Part shown: piece after piece, positions 1 through 9,435 of the stretch | Layout of the letters: every line of letters starts with the position of its first letter | Position numbering within the stretch: the first letter of the stretch is position 1 | Translations under genes and position numbers: made by a program | The notes under the pieces: generated by a model | The model's input: the letters and a program-made list of their open reading frames with translations, nothing else | Database searches by the model: none | Told to the model about the DNA's origin: nothing | Origin: Lachnospiraceae bacterium | GTDB taxonomy: Bacteria > Bacillota > Clostridia > Lachnospirales > Lachnospiraceae | DNA length: 64,000 bases | Assembly (NCBI GenBank): GCA_900751785.1 | Contig: CAADSM010000152.1 | Span: 30,787 to 94,786, forward strand | Direction of reading: 5' to 3'

Positions 1-2385
1 CTCCCTGCTCACACCCTTGAGCCGTTCGTTTATCTGCCGGTTGAATCGAAGTCCCAGCTCATCCGCAAGCTGCTTCCATGCCAGGAAATGATATTCCGCA
101 GTATCCGTAAGCACGCCGTCAAGATCAAAGAGAAAGCCTTTTACTTCCGCCGGTTCTTTCCGGACAGATACGCGGTTTCCCGCCGCAGATATCCTGTATT
201 TCTTTCCTTTCCATTTCACAGGCGCTTCTATGCTCTCAATAAATGACGGCATCTTCGGATTAAACCTGAGTTCATCGCTTTGATATCCCGGCGTCATCCC
301 GAGGAAGCCCTGTACCGCCATCTGCCACAGCGCTCCGCAGTTTGCTATATGGATGCCGTCCTCCGCGCCCCTGCGCGCAGGCTCCATATCTACAGCCAGC
401 GTGCGGTCAAGGAAATCTTCTGTCTCCTTATCCTTCCCCAGACGGTTCGCCGCAAGCGCATGCACAGCCGGAGAAAGTGAAGAATCATGTGTGGTCATCG
501 GTTTATAATATTCGTATGCCGTTTCCAGCTGATGGTCTGTGAACGCTTCCGGGAAAAGGCTCATCAGGGCGATCGTATCCGCCTGCTTTATACACCGGCT
601 TCGATAGATTTTCTCCTGAGAAGCATAATGCCCGAAAGCTCTTTTCTTCTCTTCCCAGAGACTTTCCATATCGATTTCAGCATAATCTTCAAAATCAGCA
701 CTCTGCAGATACAAGTCGCGCTTCTCGTCATAAGGGATTGGAAGAGATTCCGCTATCTCCCGGAACTTCTCCAGATCCCCCTTCGAGACACCCGTCGCTT
801 CCAAAAGCTCCCTGTATCTCTCCGGTCTTGTGCCCTTCACAAATTCAAGCATTTCCAGAGCTGCTTCAAGGCTGTATTTCACCATATAATTCGTAAATCC
901 ATTGTCTCTTGTCATCGGTGAATACTCATCCGGTCCCATCACATTGATAAGATGATATCGCCCGTCCCTGCCGAGGTCTGCCCGCTCTGTCCAAAACACA
1001 GCCGTCTCCAGCAGGACTTCCATCCCCTTATCAAACAGAAATTTCACATCTCCTGAGCTTTTGACATAGTGGACAATGCCAAAGGCAACATCTGCGGTAA
1101 TATGTATCTCATTATCCGCATATTCCCACAGAGAACATTGTTCTGTCCCCGTCAGTCCCGACTGCCACGGATAACGTGCTCCCCGGCAGTGATATCTGCG
1201 CGCATTCTCCCTGGCTCCGCCCAGCGTATGATACCGATATCCTGCCAGGCTCTGTGCCGACACAGGATCTGTATACAGATAAAACGGAAGAAGATACATC
1301 TCACTGTCCCAGAAATATCTTCCATAATACGCCTCTCCTGCAAATCCTTTTGCACAGATCTGAATGCGGTCCTCCTCTTTTACAGCGCAGCGGAGAAGAT
1401 GATAAATCGAAAACCGAAGGCCATCCTGCAGTTTTCTGCAGCCTGTGATCTTAATATCCGAATCTCTCCATCTCTTCTCCCAGATCTCACTGCTCGCACT
1501 GAGCAGTTCCTCATAGCTGATACCATCCACCTGTTCAAGACACTGCTCTATCGCTTTTGCATGATCAGCACATCTGTCCCTGGAACATCCTATCGCACTG
1601 TACTTGAGCAGCTCCGTGCTTTCTTCAAGCATTCCTTCATACTGCACGGAAACCTCACTCTCTGTCCTGTTCTCTGAATACTGTTCCACGTTCATGCCGC
1701 TCAGACGGTTTCTGCTCATTATAGATACCGACTCACCTGCATCTGTCTTTACAGTGATTCCTTCCGTGCCATTCACAACAAACGGACAGCATTCTGTAAA
1801 ATGCCTGTACCCGTTCGTCGTAACACTTCCGTCTATCCCGCTGATGATTTTGATCCTGGGATTTCCTTTCTGCGGATCCAGCTTGATTTTCTGTACGAAC
1901 AGGTGCTTCTCCTTCATACTTGCAAAACGTGAAAACTCGGCTCGAATCTCATTTCCGCCGGCAGTGATCCATGTAAATGACCTTTTGAGCTCCCCGTTTT
2001 TCATATTCAGTACTCGCCGGCAGTCCCGGATCCGGCTGCTCATCATATCCAGCCGTTCCCCGTCAGCTGTGATCTGCACTTCTATGAAATACGGAAGATT
2101 AATGATCACCTCTTCAAGAAAAGGATGTTTTCCCATGATCAGCGGCAGGGAGGGGCCCTGCTTCGACAGCGGATGCCTCTGTATCTCCGTCGTGACACTT
2201 TTCATCGTCCGGGTGTATATCTCATCCTGGGGCGCTGCCTCCAGCCCTTCTTCAAAACTTCCTCTCACATGGAAATACCCGTTTCCCTGAGCAAATATAC
2301 CTTCATAGTATTTATTTTCTTCCGGTTTAAATTCATCCTGTATGATCTCAAACCCGTCGATCTTTAAAAATCTGTTTTCCGTCAT
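1..2385 (-). CDS. GH65 disaccharide phosphorylase fused to beta-phosphoglucomutase (3' end outside window)
   Basis: The reading frame is open from ATG 2385 to the window edge, about 795 codons, with no stop. Residues 1 to about 740 are a glycoside hydrolase family 65 phosphorylase (maltose, trehalose or kojibiose phosphorylase type). These cleave a disaccharide with phosphate to give beta-glucose-1-phosphate. The NVMGPDEY block (complement of about 919-942) holds the Glu expected to be the general acid; [14 protein letters not shown] is a second family block. The frame then continues without a break into [18 protein letters not shown] and LKGVSRE (complement of about 1-137). This is the N-terminus of a HAD-type beta-phosphoglucomutase, with the DxD nucleophile and acid pair. 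One chain would therefore make beta-Glc-1-P and convert it to Glc-6-P. It follows the two permease genes after 18 bases, preceded by GGGGGAC. The exact disaccharide cannot be read from sequence. Confidence 0.93.
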   Translation of the reverse strand, partial: MTENRFLKIDGFEIIQDEFKPEENKYYEGIFAQGNGYFHVRGSFEEGLEAAPQDEIYTRTMKSVTTEIQRHPLSKQGPSLPLIMGKHPFLEEVIINLPYFIEVQITADGERLDMMSSRIRDCRRVLNMKNGELKRSFTWITAGGNEIRAEFSRFASMKEKHLFVQKIKLDPQKGNPRIKIISGIDGSVTTNGYRHFTECCPFVVNGTEGITVKTDAGESVSIMSRNRLSGMNVEQYSENRTESEVSVQYEGMLEESTELLKYSAIGCSRDRCADHAKAIEQCLEQVDGISYEELLSASSEIWEKRWRDSDIKITGCRKLQDGLRFSIYHLLRCAVKEEDRIQICAKGFAGEAYYGRYFWDSEMYLLPFYLYTDPVSAQSLAGYRYHTLGGARENARRYHCRGARYPWQSGLTGTEQCSLWEYADNEIHITADVAFGIVHYVKSSGDVKFLFDKGMEVLLETAVFWTERADLGRDGRYHLINVMGPDEYSPMTRDNGFTNYMVKYSLEAALEMLEFVKGTRPERYRELLEATGVSKGDLEKFREIAESLPIPYDEKRDLYLQSADFEDYAEIDMESLWEEKKRAFGHYASQEKIYRSRCIKQADTIALMSLFPEAFTDHQLETAYEYYKPMTTHDSSLSPAVHALAANRLGKDKETEDFLDRTLAVDMEPARRGAEDGIHIANCGALWQMAVQGFLGMTPGYQSDELRFNPKMPSFIESIEAPVKWKGKKYRISAAGNRVSVRKEPAEVKGFLFDLDGVLTDTAEYHFLAWKQLADELGLRFNRQINERLKGVSRE

Positions 2386-2403
2386 TCTGTCGTCCCCCGC
2401 GCC

Positions 2404-3225
2404 TTATTCTTTTACAGAGCCTGCCGCCAGACCTGAGATCACCTGTTTCTGCATCAGTAAGTAGACGATAATGCTTGGAACCGTGACAAGCACTGTAGCG
2501 GCAAACATCGCACCGTAATCACTTGCAAAAGAGCTTTTGAAATAGTACAGAGCGATCGGAAGAGTCCTCTTCTCCGTTCCTGTCGTCAATGTCAGAGCAA
2601 ACTGAAATTCATTCCAGCACATCAGGAACTGCAGCACTCCCGCCGTAGCAAACGCAGGTCTTGTAAGCGGAAGTATGATCTGGGCAAAAGTACGGAAAAA
2701 TCCTGCCCCATCGATGTACGCCGCCTCTTCCAGTGTGGGAGAGATCGTTTTATAATAGCTCATCATAATGTACAGTGTAGTCGGCATTCCCAGCGCCGCA
2801 TAGACAATGATCAGGCCGGTCCGTGTATCATAAAGATTTGCCATATTCAATGTCTGATAGAGCGGCTGAAGAAGCGCCGCTCCGGGAATCACGAGTGCCG
2901 CTGAAAAAAGCATCGTGATCAGTCCCTTGAACCGGAACCTGCACCGTACCAGAACATAGGCTGCCATACTGAATACAAGCAGATTCAGCACGGTTCCCAC
3001 CACTGATATAATGATGCTGTTCTTGTAAAACGTCGCCAGCGGGGCAATCTCAAACGCTTTCACATAATTATCCAGCTGCAGACCGTTCGGATATCCTATG
3101 ACCGAAGACATGATCTCCGCATTCCCCTTAAATGAGGAAGAAAGCACCCACAGAAATGGGACGATTGATATGATCACGATAAAGATCAAAAAGACTGCTG
3201 TCAGTATTTTTCGTATTATCTTCAT
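2404..3225 (-). CDS. Carbohydrate ABC transporter permease, MalG type
   Basis: A 273-residue inner-membrane subunit of a CUT1 sugar importer. One membrane segment lies at about residues 8-28 and five more follow. The cytoplasmic EAA loop that docks the ATPase reads EEAAYIDGAGFFRTFAQIILP near residue 165. Length and ending (GLAAGSVKE) are typical of MalG-type permeases. An AGGAGG site lies six bases before the ATG. It sits between the partner permease (10 bases upstream) and the phosphorylase-mutase gene, so it very likely brings in the disaccharide that gene cleaves. No ATPase gene is in the cluster, so a shared MsmK-type ATPase encoded elsewhere is inferred. Confidence 0.93.
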   Translation of the reverse strand: MKIIRKILTAVFLIFIVIISIVPFLWVLSSSFKGNAEIMSSVIGYPNGLQLDNYVKAFEIAPLATFYKNSIIISVVGTVLNLLVFSMAAYVLVRCRFRFKGLITMLFSAALVIPGAALLQPLYQTLNMANLYDTRTGLIIVYAALGMPTTLYIMMSYYKTISPTLEEAAYIDGAGFFRTFAQIILPLTRPAFATAGVLQFLMCWNEFQFALTLTTGTEKRTLPIALYYFKSSFASDYGAMFAATVLVTVPSIIVYLLMQKQVISGLAAGSVKE

Positions 3226-3235
3226 GTCTTTCCTC

Positions 3236-4132
3236 CTACTCTTTATCCATTCTGTAGATTCCGCGGATCAGGCCCACGACCACAAGTCCGATGGCGATCA
3301 ATATCACGCCCTGTGCGTTTGCCAGCCCGTAGTTGTTATCGGTAAGCGCTGTCTGATACAGATACATCGGCATATTCATTGTTTTTCCTGCCGGTCCGCC
3401 GTTTGTCGTCATCATGATGATATCCAGCTTCTGGAGCATACTTGTCGCCGCCAGGACTGTCGCTGTCCCGATGATGTTCCTCATCAGCGGAAGCACGATC
3501 TTGATGTCGATCTGAAAATCTGTCGCTCCGTCCACTCTTGCAGCCTCATAGATATCTTCGGGAATAGATGCCATCTCCGCCATCACAAGGATCGTTACCA
3601 GCCCTGCATAAGGAAGCCAGGTCAGTGTGACTGAGAAAAACGCTGTATCTGCTCCCAGGAACCAGTTCTGAGAAAAATCTGTCCCTGTTACCATCCGGAT
3701 GATATTATTCACCATGCCAAATTGAGGATTCATAATGCACAGGAAGAGCATTCCGAGAGCCGCACTGGAAATAATATTGGGGATCATAAATACCCCTCTC
3801 ATAAAATTCGTATACCACTTTCTCCTTCTCAGGATCAGCGCCAGCGTCGTACCAATGCACACATGGACTGTTGACTGCAACAAAATCCAGATAACCGTAT
3901 TAATGATGCTTTGCTGAAATTCCGTATCTTCTGTAAAAAGGTATATGTAATTTTTCAATCCTGCGAACACCGGATCTGTCCCTATCGTCCAGTCAGTGAA
4001 CGATGTCACGCCAAGCTGCACGATCGAGATAAGAAAGATAAATACAAAGAGCAGCAGCCCCGGCGCCAGAAAGATCACGATCCATTTTTTCTTTTTTGTC
4101 ATCTTTCGATTCATTCCTTTCTGTTTCAGCAT
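3236..4132 (-). CDS. Carbohydrate ABC transporter permease, MalF type
   Basis: The second transmembrane subunit of the CUT1 sugar importer, up to 298 residues. After a basic N-terminus (TKKKKWIV) comes a first membrane helix, then a family-typical extracellular stretch and further helices. The EAA loop reads YEAARVDGATDFQIDIKIVLP. The start is uncertain: the ATG at 4132 has no clear ribosome site, while the in-frame ATG at 4102 has AAAGGA about 12 bases upstream and gives a normal MalF N-terminus. A strong hairpin lies between this gene and the upstream binding-protein gene and would lower permease expression relative to the binding protein. Confidence 0.92.
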   Translation of the reverse strand: MLKQKGMNRKMTKKKKWIVIFLAPGLLLFVFIFLISIVQLGVTSFTDWTIGTDPVFAGLKNYIYLFTEDTEFQQSIINTVIWILLQSTVHVCIGTTLALILRRRKWYTNFMRGVFMIPNIISSAALGMLFLCIMNPQFGMVNNIIRMVTGTDFSQNWFLGADTAFFSVTLTWLPYAGLVTILVMAEMASIPEDIYEAARVDGATDFQIDIKIVLPLMRNIIGTATVLAATSMLQKLDIIMMTTNGGPAGKTMNMPMYLYQTALTDNNYGLANAQGVILIAIGLVVVGLIRGIYRMDKE

Positions 4133-4140
4133 TTTCTAAA

Positions 4141-4186
4141 AAATTTAAGCTTCATCATTTGCATTTAAACGACGAAGCTTAAATTT
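4141..4186 (-). terminator. Hairpin between binding-protein and permease genes
   Basis: Perfect 13-bp inverted repeat, arms 4141-4153 and 4174-4186 (core TTTAAGCTTC), 20-base loop. In the direction of transcription the second arm runs into a short T-rich tail. It is probably a leaky terminator or mRNA-stabilising hairpin that lets the lipoprotein be made in excess of the membrane subunits. Confidence 0.65.
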
Positions 4187-4205
4187 TATTCTGCGATGAT
4201 GCTGT

Positions 4206-5516
4206 TTACTTTGTCTTGGCCGCCGCTTCTGTCAGTTTTGCCGCCATATCCTCGGGCGTCAGGTTGCCTGCTGCCAGATCCGGATAATATGCGGAGAACG
4301 CCTCGATCGTGCTCGCCACTGCTGTATTATCGATATTGTTGAAATCCCATGTATTAGAGTTGCTCATTTCTACAAGCTCTGCGATAAGAGGATTAGCTTC
4401 TACAAATTCATCCGACATCTCCACCTGATCTGTAAGCGGAAGAGCTCCACTTTCCTCAAGGAAAATCTCCTGGGCTCTCTTGCCAGTCTTAAATTTGAAA
4501 AATTCAAGCGCTGCCTCCTGAACCTCCTCGTCCTCACCGTTTGTACAGAGAACATATCCGACCTCGTACTGTTCGATCAGTCCGCTCTCAGGATATGCCG
4601 CAACTCCAATCTTATCTTTCAGCTCCGGAAGTGTCTTCTCCGGGTCATCAAAGTCTGCTGTCATCCATGTACCGTTTGCGATCATTGCTGTCTTGCCCTG
4701 CTCAAAGTTGTTCATTGCGTTCGCCGCAAGCGCTCCCACTGCATCGCTGGTCGTATATTCTGCCAGGCATTCCTGGATCATTCCCAAAGCTTTGATAAAC
4801 GATTCATTTTCGTAGGATTCCGGATGGAAGGTATTCATAAATTCATTTCCTTCCTCTCCGTCAGTACCGGTCATAGCTGCAAGCCAGAGATTAGTCGTCC
4901 AGCAGTTTTCACCTGTCATCAGTGCAAGCGGAGTATATCCTGCTGCCTTCAACTTTTCATTGTTTGACATGAACTCGTCCCATGTCTCAGCAGGCTTGAT
5001 CCCCACTGCATCGAACATTTCTTTGTTATAAAAATATCCGATGACCTGTTTTGCGTTAGCGATAGAATACAGAGCGTCGCCATCCTTGTTATACTCGATC
5101 GCGCCTTCTCCAACCGTTTCTTTCCACTCAGGGTCTTCTTCCAGCAGAGGCATAAGGTCTACCGCCTGTCCGTTCTTTACTGCAAGTTCACGGATGCCTT
5201 CTTTTCCCATCACCACATCAGGAAGTGCATTAGATGCTGCCAGTGTCTTCATTTTGTCAACATACGCTGAATCACTTGGTAATTCTTCAATATTTACTTT
5301 TATTTTTCCTTCGTACTCTTTGTTAAATTCTTCGATCACCTTCTTTTCAGCCTCTGCTGACTGATGTGTTCCAACCATAAACGTAGCATAATCGATCTCG
5401 ACCGGTCCGTCTCCGTCGCTCCCAGAATTGTTGTCTTCACCGCTGGATCCGCATGCTGCCATGGATAAGGTCATACATCCGACAAGCAGTAGTGCAGCAA
5501 GTTTTTTCAGTTTCAT
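4206..5516 (-). CDS. Extracellular sugar-binding lipoprotein of the ABC importer
   Basis: A 436-residue solute-binding protein (MalE/COG1653 type). The lipoprotein signal is basic MKLKK, a hydrophobic core and LSMAAC, with lipid-modified Cys at residue 22, followed by a Gly/Ser/Asp-rich linker. The frame is open further upstream, but the start at 5516 has AAGGAGGG six bases ahead and begins the signal peptide, so the 43-residue extension is rejected. It captures the sugar outside the cell and delivers it to the two permeases. The divergently ordered sensor-regulator pair upstream is transcribed in the same direction and ends in a terminator, so this gene probably has its own promoter controlled by that pair. 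Confidence 0.95.
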   Translation of the reverse strand: MKLKKLAALLLVGCMTLSMAACGSSGEDNNSGSDGDGPVEIDYATFMVGTHQSAEAEKKVIEEFNKEYEGKIKVNIEELPSDSAYVDKMKTLAASNALPDVVMGKEGIRELAVKNGQAVDLMPLLEEDPEWKETVGEGAIEYNKDGDALYSIANAKQVIGYFYNKEMFDAVGIKPAETWDEFMSNNEKLKAAGYTPLALMTGENCWTTNLWLAAMTGTDGEEGNEFMNTFHPESYENESFIKALGMIQECLAEYTTSDAVGALAANAMNNFEQGKTAMIANGTWMTADFDDPEKTLPELKDKIGVAAYPESGLIEQYEVGYVLCTNGEDEEVQEAALEFFKFKTGKRAQEIFLEESGALPLTDQVEMSDEFVEANPLIAELVEMSNSNTWDFNNIDNTAVASTIEAFSAYYPDLAAGNLTPEDMAAKLTEAAAKTK

Positions 5517-5547
5517 CTTTTTCCCTCCTTGTTTTTTTGTTGATATG

Positions 5548-5576
5548 ATTATAGCTTTCACCGGCGGTATAAATAC
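5548..5576 (-). promoter_or_regulatory. Candidate promoter of the sugar operon
   Basis: A perfect TATAAT (complement of 5548-5553) lies 31 bases before the binding-protein start. At 17 bases upstream the -35 position is only GTATTT, a poor match. A good -10 with a weak -35 is typical of activator-dependent promoters, which fits control by the neighbouring AraC-type response regulator. The assignment is inference. Confidence 0.4.
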
Positions 5577-5688
5577 ATTCACTATTCTGACCTCTGCTTG
5601 TCTAAATCTTACCTTTTTTGGGCCTTTATTTCGTTTACAGCGCAAAAACTATAAGGATTTTTGCTTATCTTGTAATATTTTTACCCGC

Positions 5689-5714
5689 AAAAAAACGGAC
5701 CGCTTACGCGGCCC
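5689..5714 (-). terminator. Terminator after the YesN-type regulator
   Basis: GC-rich stem GGGCCGC/GCGGTCC with GTAA loop (complement of 5697-5714), followed by seven T. It ends the sensor-regulator operon 16 bases past the stop codon. Confidence 0.85.
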
Positions 5715-5730
5715 GCTCATTTCTGTCAGC

Positions 5731-7206
5731 TCATCCTTCCTTTTTATTCATATAATCCGACGGACTTTCTCCCTCATACTTCAAAAAGACGTGGGTAAAA
5801 TATGCCGGGTCCTCGATCCCGACCATTTTCCCTACTTCGTAGACTTTGTACTGTCCGGTCTCCAGCATTTCCTTTGCCTTTTTAATCCGAAATCTATTGA
5901 TCGCATCCGTCACTGTATTTCCTGTTTCTTTCTTATAGACCCGGCTTAAATAACTGCTGTTGACAAAAAGCTCCCGGCTGATATCTTTCAGGCTCAGCTT
6001 TCTCTGGTAAGACCGCTCTATAATACCGTCCACCTTTCGCACCAGGCTGTTCTGCCCTTTTCCTTCTACCGAGAGGAAGGAAGCAATCCCTAAGCAGGTG
6101 TCTCTCATCACGTCGCACAGCGCCGCCTTTGTTCTGCTCTTGTATACTGCATTCAAAACACTCTCCGGGGAAAGCACCTTTTCCCCATGAGATGCAGTTC
6201 TGATCTTCCGCAGAAGATAGGATATTACTGCATGAGTATCTGACCGGCACTGCTCGATCGGCCGATCAGGCTTTTTCAGATATTCCTTGTACTCATCTTC
6301 TTTTTTCTTCAGTTCCTCCTCTCGTCCGCTCCTCAGTGCAATATAGAGACTTCTCATATAACTGTCTATGTCGCCGTCATCAGCCCACCCACAGATATAT
6401 TCCTGCTGTCCGCCGCCTATATTGACCGGTTCTTCATCCGTATATATATCGGAGAGACTGCGCAGGGCTTTCTTTTTCCCTTGAGACATACACTCCTCAT
6501 TCTTCACAGGATCGCTGACACCGATCCTGAGCCTTACATTCTGAAAGGTTTCTGCAAGAGACACCAATTTTTCCAGCCTTCTCTTAAACCAAAGATCTGA
6601 TCCTGTTTTTTCTCCATCCTCAACTATAATAAGGAGCAGCTCGCTTTCATCGGCAAGCAGCACCGCATCCCTGTCCTGAAATGTCCCTGCTACAAGATCT
6701 TCCAGATTTTTTCTGATGCTGTCCAGATCATACTGCTCCGCGTTCTTTACTTCGCAGGCGCATACGCGGCACACGCCCTGACGGATAAAAAAATCCTTTT
6801 TCTCTCCGCCTCCCTCTCTGCCTTCCTCCTCCCACTGTTTTACGATCCTTCTCACCGATCTCGGCAGTTCAGAAAAAAACTCATTTTTAATGACAAAGTC
6901 TGCCACCTGACATTTGATTGCCTGCTGCGCATACGCAAAGTCGCTGTAGGCTGTCAGGATAATCACTTTTATATCAGGATATCTATCGCGCAGTATCCCC
7001 GCCAATTCCATTCCATCCATGACAGGCATCTTTATATCTGTTATAACGAGATCGATCTTCTCCTCTCCCTCTTCCAGATACTGAAGCACCTGCTCCCCGT
7101 TCCTCATGGAAGCGCATACACGGCATCCCATCTCTTCCCATTCGATCAGTTCTCTAATACCTTCTCTGATATTCTTTTCATCGTCCGCCACAAGAATATT
7201 ATACAT
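5731..7206 (-). CDS. Response regulator with AraC-type DNA-binding domain, YesN family
   Basis: About 491 residues. The receiver domain spans roughly 1-120, with acidic pocket ADDE and phospho-acceptor Asp in VITDIKMP (Asp57 from the chosen start). The middle region is poorly conserved. The C-terminal 100 residues form two helix-turn-helix units (SLKDISRELFVNSSYLSRVYK and GMVG/PAYFTHVFLKYEGESP). The GTG at 7215 lies directly on the AAAGGAGA site, so the ATG at 7206 is chosen. This start overlaps the end of the sensor kinase gene by eight bases. Partner and position indicate it senses sugar through the kinase and activates the adjacent importer-phosphorylase operon. Confidence 0.93.
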   Translation of the reverse strand: MYNILVADDEKNIREGIRELIEWEEMGCRVCASMRNGEQVLQYLEEGEEKIDLVITDIKMPVMDGMELAGILRDRYPDIKVIILTAYSDFAYAQQAIKCQVADFVIKNEFFSELPRSVRRIVKQWEEEGREGGGEKKDFFIRQGVCRVCACEVKNAEQYDLDSIRKNLEDLVAGTFQDRDAVLLADESELLLIIVEDGEKTGSDLWFKRRLEKLVSLAETFQNVRLRIGVSDPVKNEECMSQGKKKALRSLSDIYTDEEPVNIGGGQQEYICGWADDGDIDSYMRSLYIALRSGREEELKKKEDEYKEYLKKPDRPIEQCRSDTHAVISYLLRKIRTASHGEKVLSPESVLNAVYKSRTKAALCDVMRDTCLGIASFLSVEGKGQNSLVRKVDGIIERSYQRKLSLKDISRELFVNSSYLSRVYKKETGNTVTDAINRFRIKKAKEMLETGQYKVYEVGKMVGIEDPAYFTHVFLKYEGESPSDYMNKKEG

Positions 7207-9022
7207 TCTGATCACTCTCCTTTATCGGTATTCTTATCCGGATGACAGTTCCCTTATTAATTTCACTCTTTATATCTATTCCATATTTTTCGCCATAAAT
7301 GTGTCTGATCCTGAGATCCACGTTACGAAGCCCTATTTTTTCTCTTGACTGGCGGATTCCGTCCTCTTCCTTTTCCGCTTCCATTGAAAGACGATATTTT
7401 TCCACATCAAATCCGACTCCATTGTCCTCTACTTCAGCTGTCAGGATTTCTCCCTCTTTCTTCAAAGTAATCTTAATGCGCCCCTGACTCTCCGTATTCT
7501 CAATACCATGGATCACTGCATTTTCTACGATCGGTTCGATCACAAATTTGGGAATCATACACTCTTTCAGAGAATCGTCTTCTATGACGACTTCATAAGA
7601 TATCCTGTCGTCGAAGCGCATCTTCTGCAGATAAAGATAAAATTCGGCATATTCCAGTTCTTCCCGCACGGTGATCATTTCGATATTATTTGTATAAATA
7701 CTTGCTCTGAGAAGAGACGACAATGTGGAAACCATATGATAGATCGTCTCATCCTTACACCGCTTTGCCTTGATCTGGATCGTCAGCAGTACATTAAACA
7801 GAAAGTGCGGATTCATCTGATGCTGAAGAAATCGGATCTCCATTTCATTCAGGAGTATCTGTGATTCGTATTTATTCTGGATCAATTCCTTGATCTCCGC
7901 GGTCATTTGATTAAATGCTTCTCCCAGACGGTCTATCTCGGGATCCTTATATTTACGGATCTTTACATCATAATTTTTTCTACGCACACTGTTCATAGCC
8001 CAGACAAATTCGTCCAGGAAACGGGTTGTCCGAAGTCCGATCAGCACTGCCGACAAAAGGCAGACCACGATCAATCCGATGCACAATGCCACATACGGCC
8101 TGATTCCTTCTAGCACCTGCGTTGCCAGCATATTCTTCGGATAGAGATGGACAAGTCTCATCCCGGAATCTTCCATATATTCCGAATCTATCAGATACTT
8201 TCCATCCAATTCAACTTCGCTGCTGTTATTTTCTATCCCCTTGACCAGCGCCTTATCCAGATATTGACCAATCTCCTTCTCCATGTTGCTGGAAAGTACC
8301 CTGTTTTCTTCATCCACGAGATATACGACCGCTCCCTCGTTCTGAAGGAGATGCTTGTATTTTTTATAAATATCCCTCTCATTCGTTGCCACCATAATGA
8401 TAAGCTGATCGCCGTCATCAAAGTAGGATTTCATCCTGCGCGCATGAAAGATCGCATTTTCCGGCTCGGTGACCAGCTGCGAATAGATATAAGTATCACC
8501 GTCTGTCTCAAGCTCATCGTAAGCTTTCTGCGCGCCGCTCCGTATCCGCCCTTCTCCCACAGACTGGATATCCGCATATTCCAGCATGCTGTCTCCGATA
8601 AAAACAGCGGCATACTCAACAACATTAAGCTTTTTGGCATTGCTGTATATGAGAAGCCTCTGCAGTTCACTGTTAAATTCCGTCTTTCTCAAGTAATATT
8701 CCGGATTTTCCTGATCATAATAATGACCGTCGTCAAGCCACTTCTGTACCCCTTCGCTGGCCGCGAGTTCCAGGACAAGATTTTCTGCCACCAGAAAAGA
8801 CTGGTCAAGAGAATCCGAAAGCGCCGCCACTGTTGTCGCAATATTCTTTGACAGGCTTTCCTTTGTACTGTTATAGACGTTTACAAACATAGTTATCCCC
8901 AGCAGCGACATACTTATGAACATTGCTCCCGCAAAAAGAAAAATCAATTTGTCACGCAGTGACAGCGAAGTAATCTTTTTCCTGGTAAAACGTCTTGTCC
9001 CTCCGGTATTCTTTTCTCTCAT
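7199..9022 (-). CDS. Sensor histidine kinase, YesM family
   Basis: 607 residues in the cytoplasmic membrane. Membrane helix one is at about 25-48, followed by a long extracellular sensor region (about 50-305) and membrane helix two at about 310-330. A HAMP segment follows at about 331-385. The His-kinase block contains QMNPHFLFN with His406 as likely phosphorylation site. The ATP-binding part has IEPIVENAVIHG, DNGVGF and GIGLRNVDLR. This is the usual order for YesM-type kinases paired with AraC-type regulators. It begins 133 bases after the tRNA-Gly gene, with AGGAGG in front. Ligand is unknown; a sugar or a sugar-bound lipoprotein is inferred from the locus. Confidence 0.94.
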   Translation of the reverse strand: MREKNTGGTRRFTRKKITSLSLRDKLIFLFAGAMFISMSLLGITMFVNVYNSTKESLSKNIATTVAALSDSLDQSFLVAENLVLELAASEGVQKWLDDGHYYDQENPEYYLRKTEFNSELQRLLIYSNAKKLNVVEYAAVFIGDSMLEYADIQSVGEGRIRSGAQKAYDELETDGDTYIYSQLVTEPENAIFHARRMKSYFDDGDQLIIMVATNERDIYKKYKHLLQNEGAVVYLVDEENRVLSSNMEKEIGQYLDKALVKGIENNSSEVELDGKYLIDSEYMEDSGMRLVHLYPKNMLATQVLEGIRPYVALCIGLIVVCLLSAVLIGLRTTRFLDEFVWAMNSVRRKNYDVKIRKYKDPEIDRLGEAFNQMTAEIKELIQNKYESQILLNEMEIRFLQHQMNPHFLFNVLLTIQIKAKRCKDETIYHMVSTLSSLLRASIYTNNIEMITVREELEYAEFYLYLQKMRFDDRISYEVVIEDDSLKECMIPKFVIEPIVENAVIHGIENTESQGRIKITLKKEGEILTAEVEDNGVGFDVEKYRLSMEAEKEEDGIRQSREKIGLRNVDLRIRHIYGEKYGIDIKSEINKGTVIRIRIPIKESDQNV

Positions 9023-9090
9023 AGCTTATCCTCCTCGCATCATCATGTCTGTACTCTGTTGTCATATCCTGGATTTCCCCGCAAAAACAA

Positions 9091-9130
9091 AAAAACACCT
9101 GAACTTCTCTTTCAAGAAATTCAGGTGTTT
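9091..9130 (-). terminator. Terminator after tRNA-Gly
   Basis: Ten-base arms AACACCTGAA and TTCAGGTGTT (9094-9103, 9120-9129), followed on the minus strand by a T run. It lies immediately past the 3' end of the tRNA. Confidence 0.85.
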
Positions 9131-9134
9131 GAAG

Positions 9135-9207
9135 AGCGACAGACGGGGCTCGAACCCGCGACCCCGACCTTGGCAAGGTCGTACTCTACCAACTGAGCCA
9201 CTGTCGC
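9135..9207 (-). tRNA. tRNA-Gly (GCC anticodon)
   Basis: A complete cloverleaf on the minus strand. The acceptor stem is GCGACAG/CTGTCGC, the D loop AGTTGGTA, the anticodon loop TTGCCAA and the T loop GGTTCGAGC, with discriminator T as usual for glycine. CCA is not encoded. It stands alone and is followed by its own terminator. Confidence 0.97.
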
Positions 9208-9320
9208 ATTTCCTGTGTTCCGTCAACCGGAACAATAAGTACTATACTACACTCCTATATAAAAGTCAACACTTTTTTTAAATTTTTTTCATGTTTAATT
9301 TCATAATCAAAATCAGGCGC

Positions 9321-9349
9321 TTGTAACAGCTATGGACATCCGTTATAAT
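9321..9349 (+). promoter_or_regulatory. Sigma-A promoter of the HicB-like gene
   Basis: TTGTAA (9321-9326), exact 17-base spacer, TATAAT (9344-9349). The transcript would carry an 80-base leader before the gene at 9436. Confidence 0.75.
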
Positions 9350-9435
9350 GTAGAGGCGGGACCGATCTCGGCGCAGAGCGTAAGCGAATCTGCCGCAGGC
9401 GGTCACGTGGAAAAATCGGAGAGGAGCTTAAGATC

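Noticed and set aside
5517-5645. N-terminal extension of the sugar-binding lipoprotein
   Set aside because: It runs over the promoter region, and the ribosome site and signal peptide fix the start at 5516.
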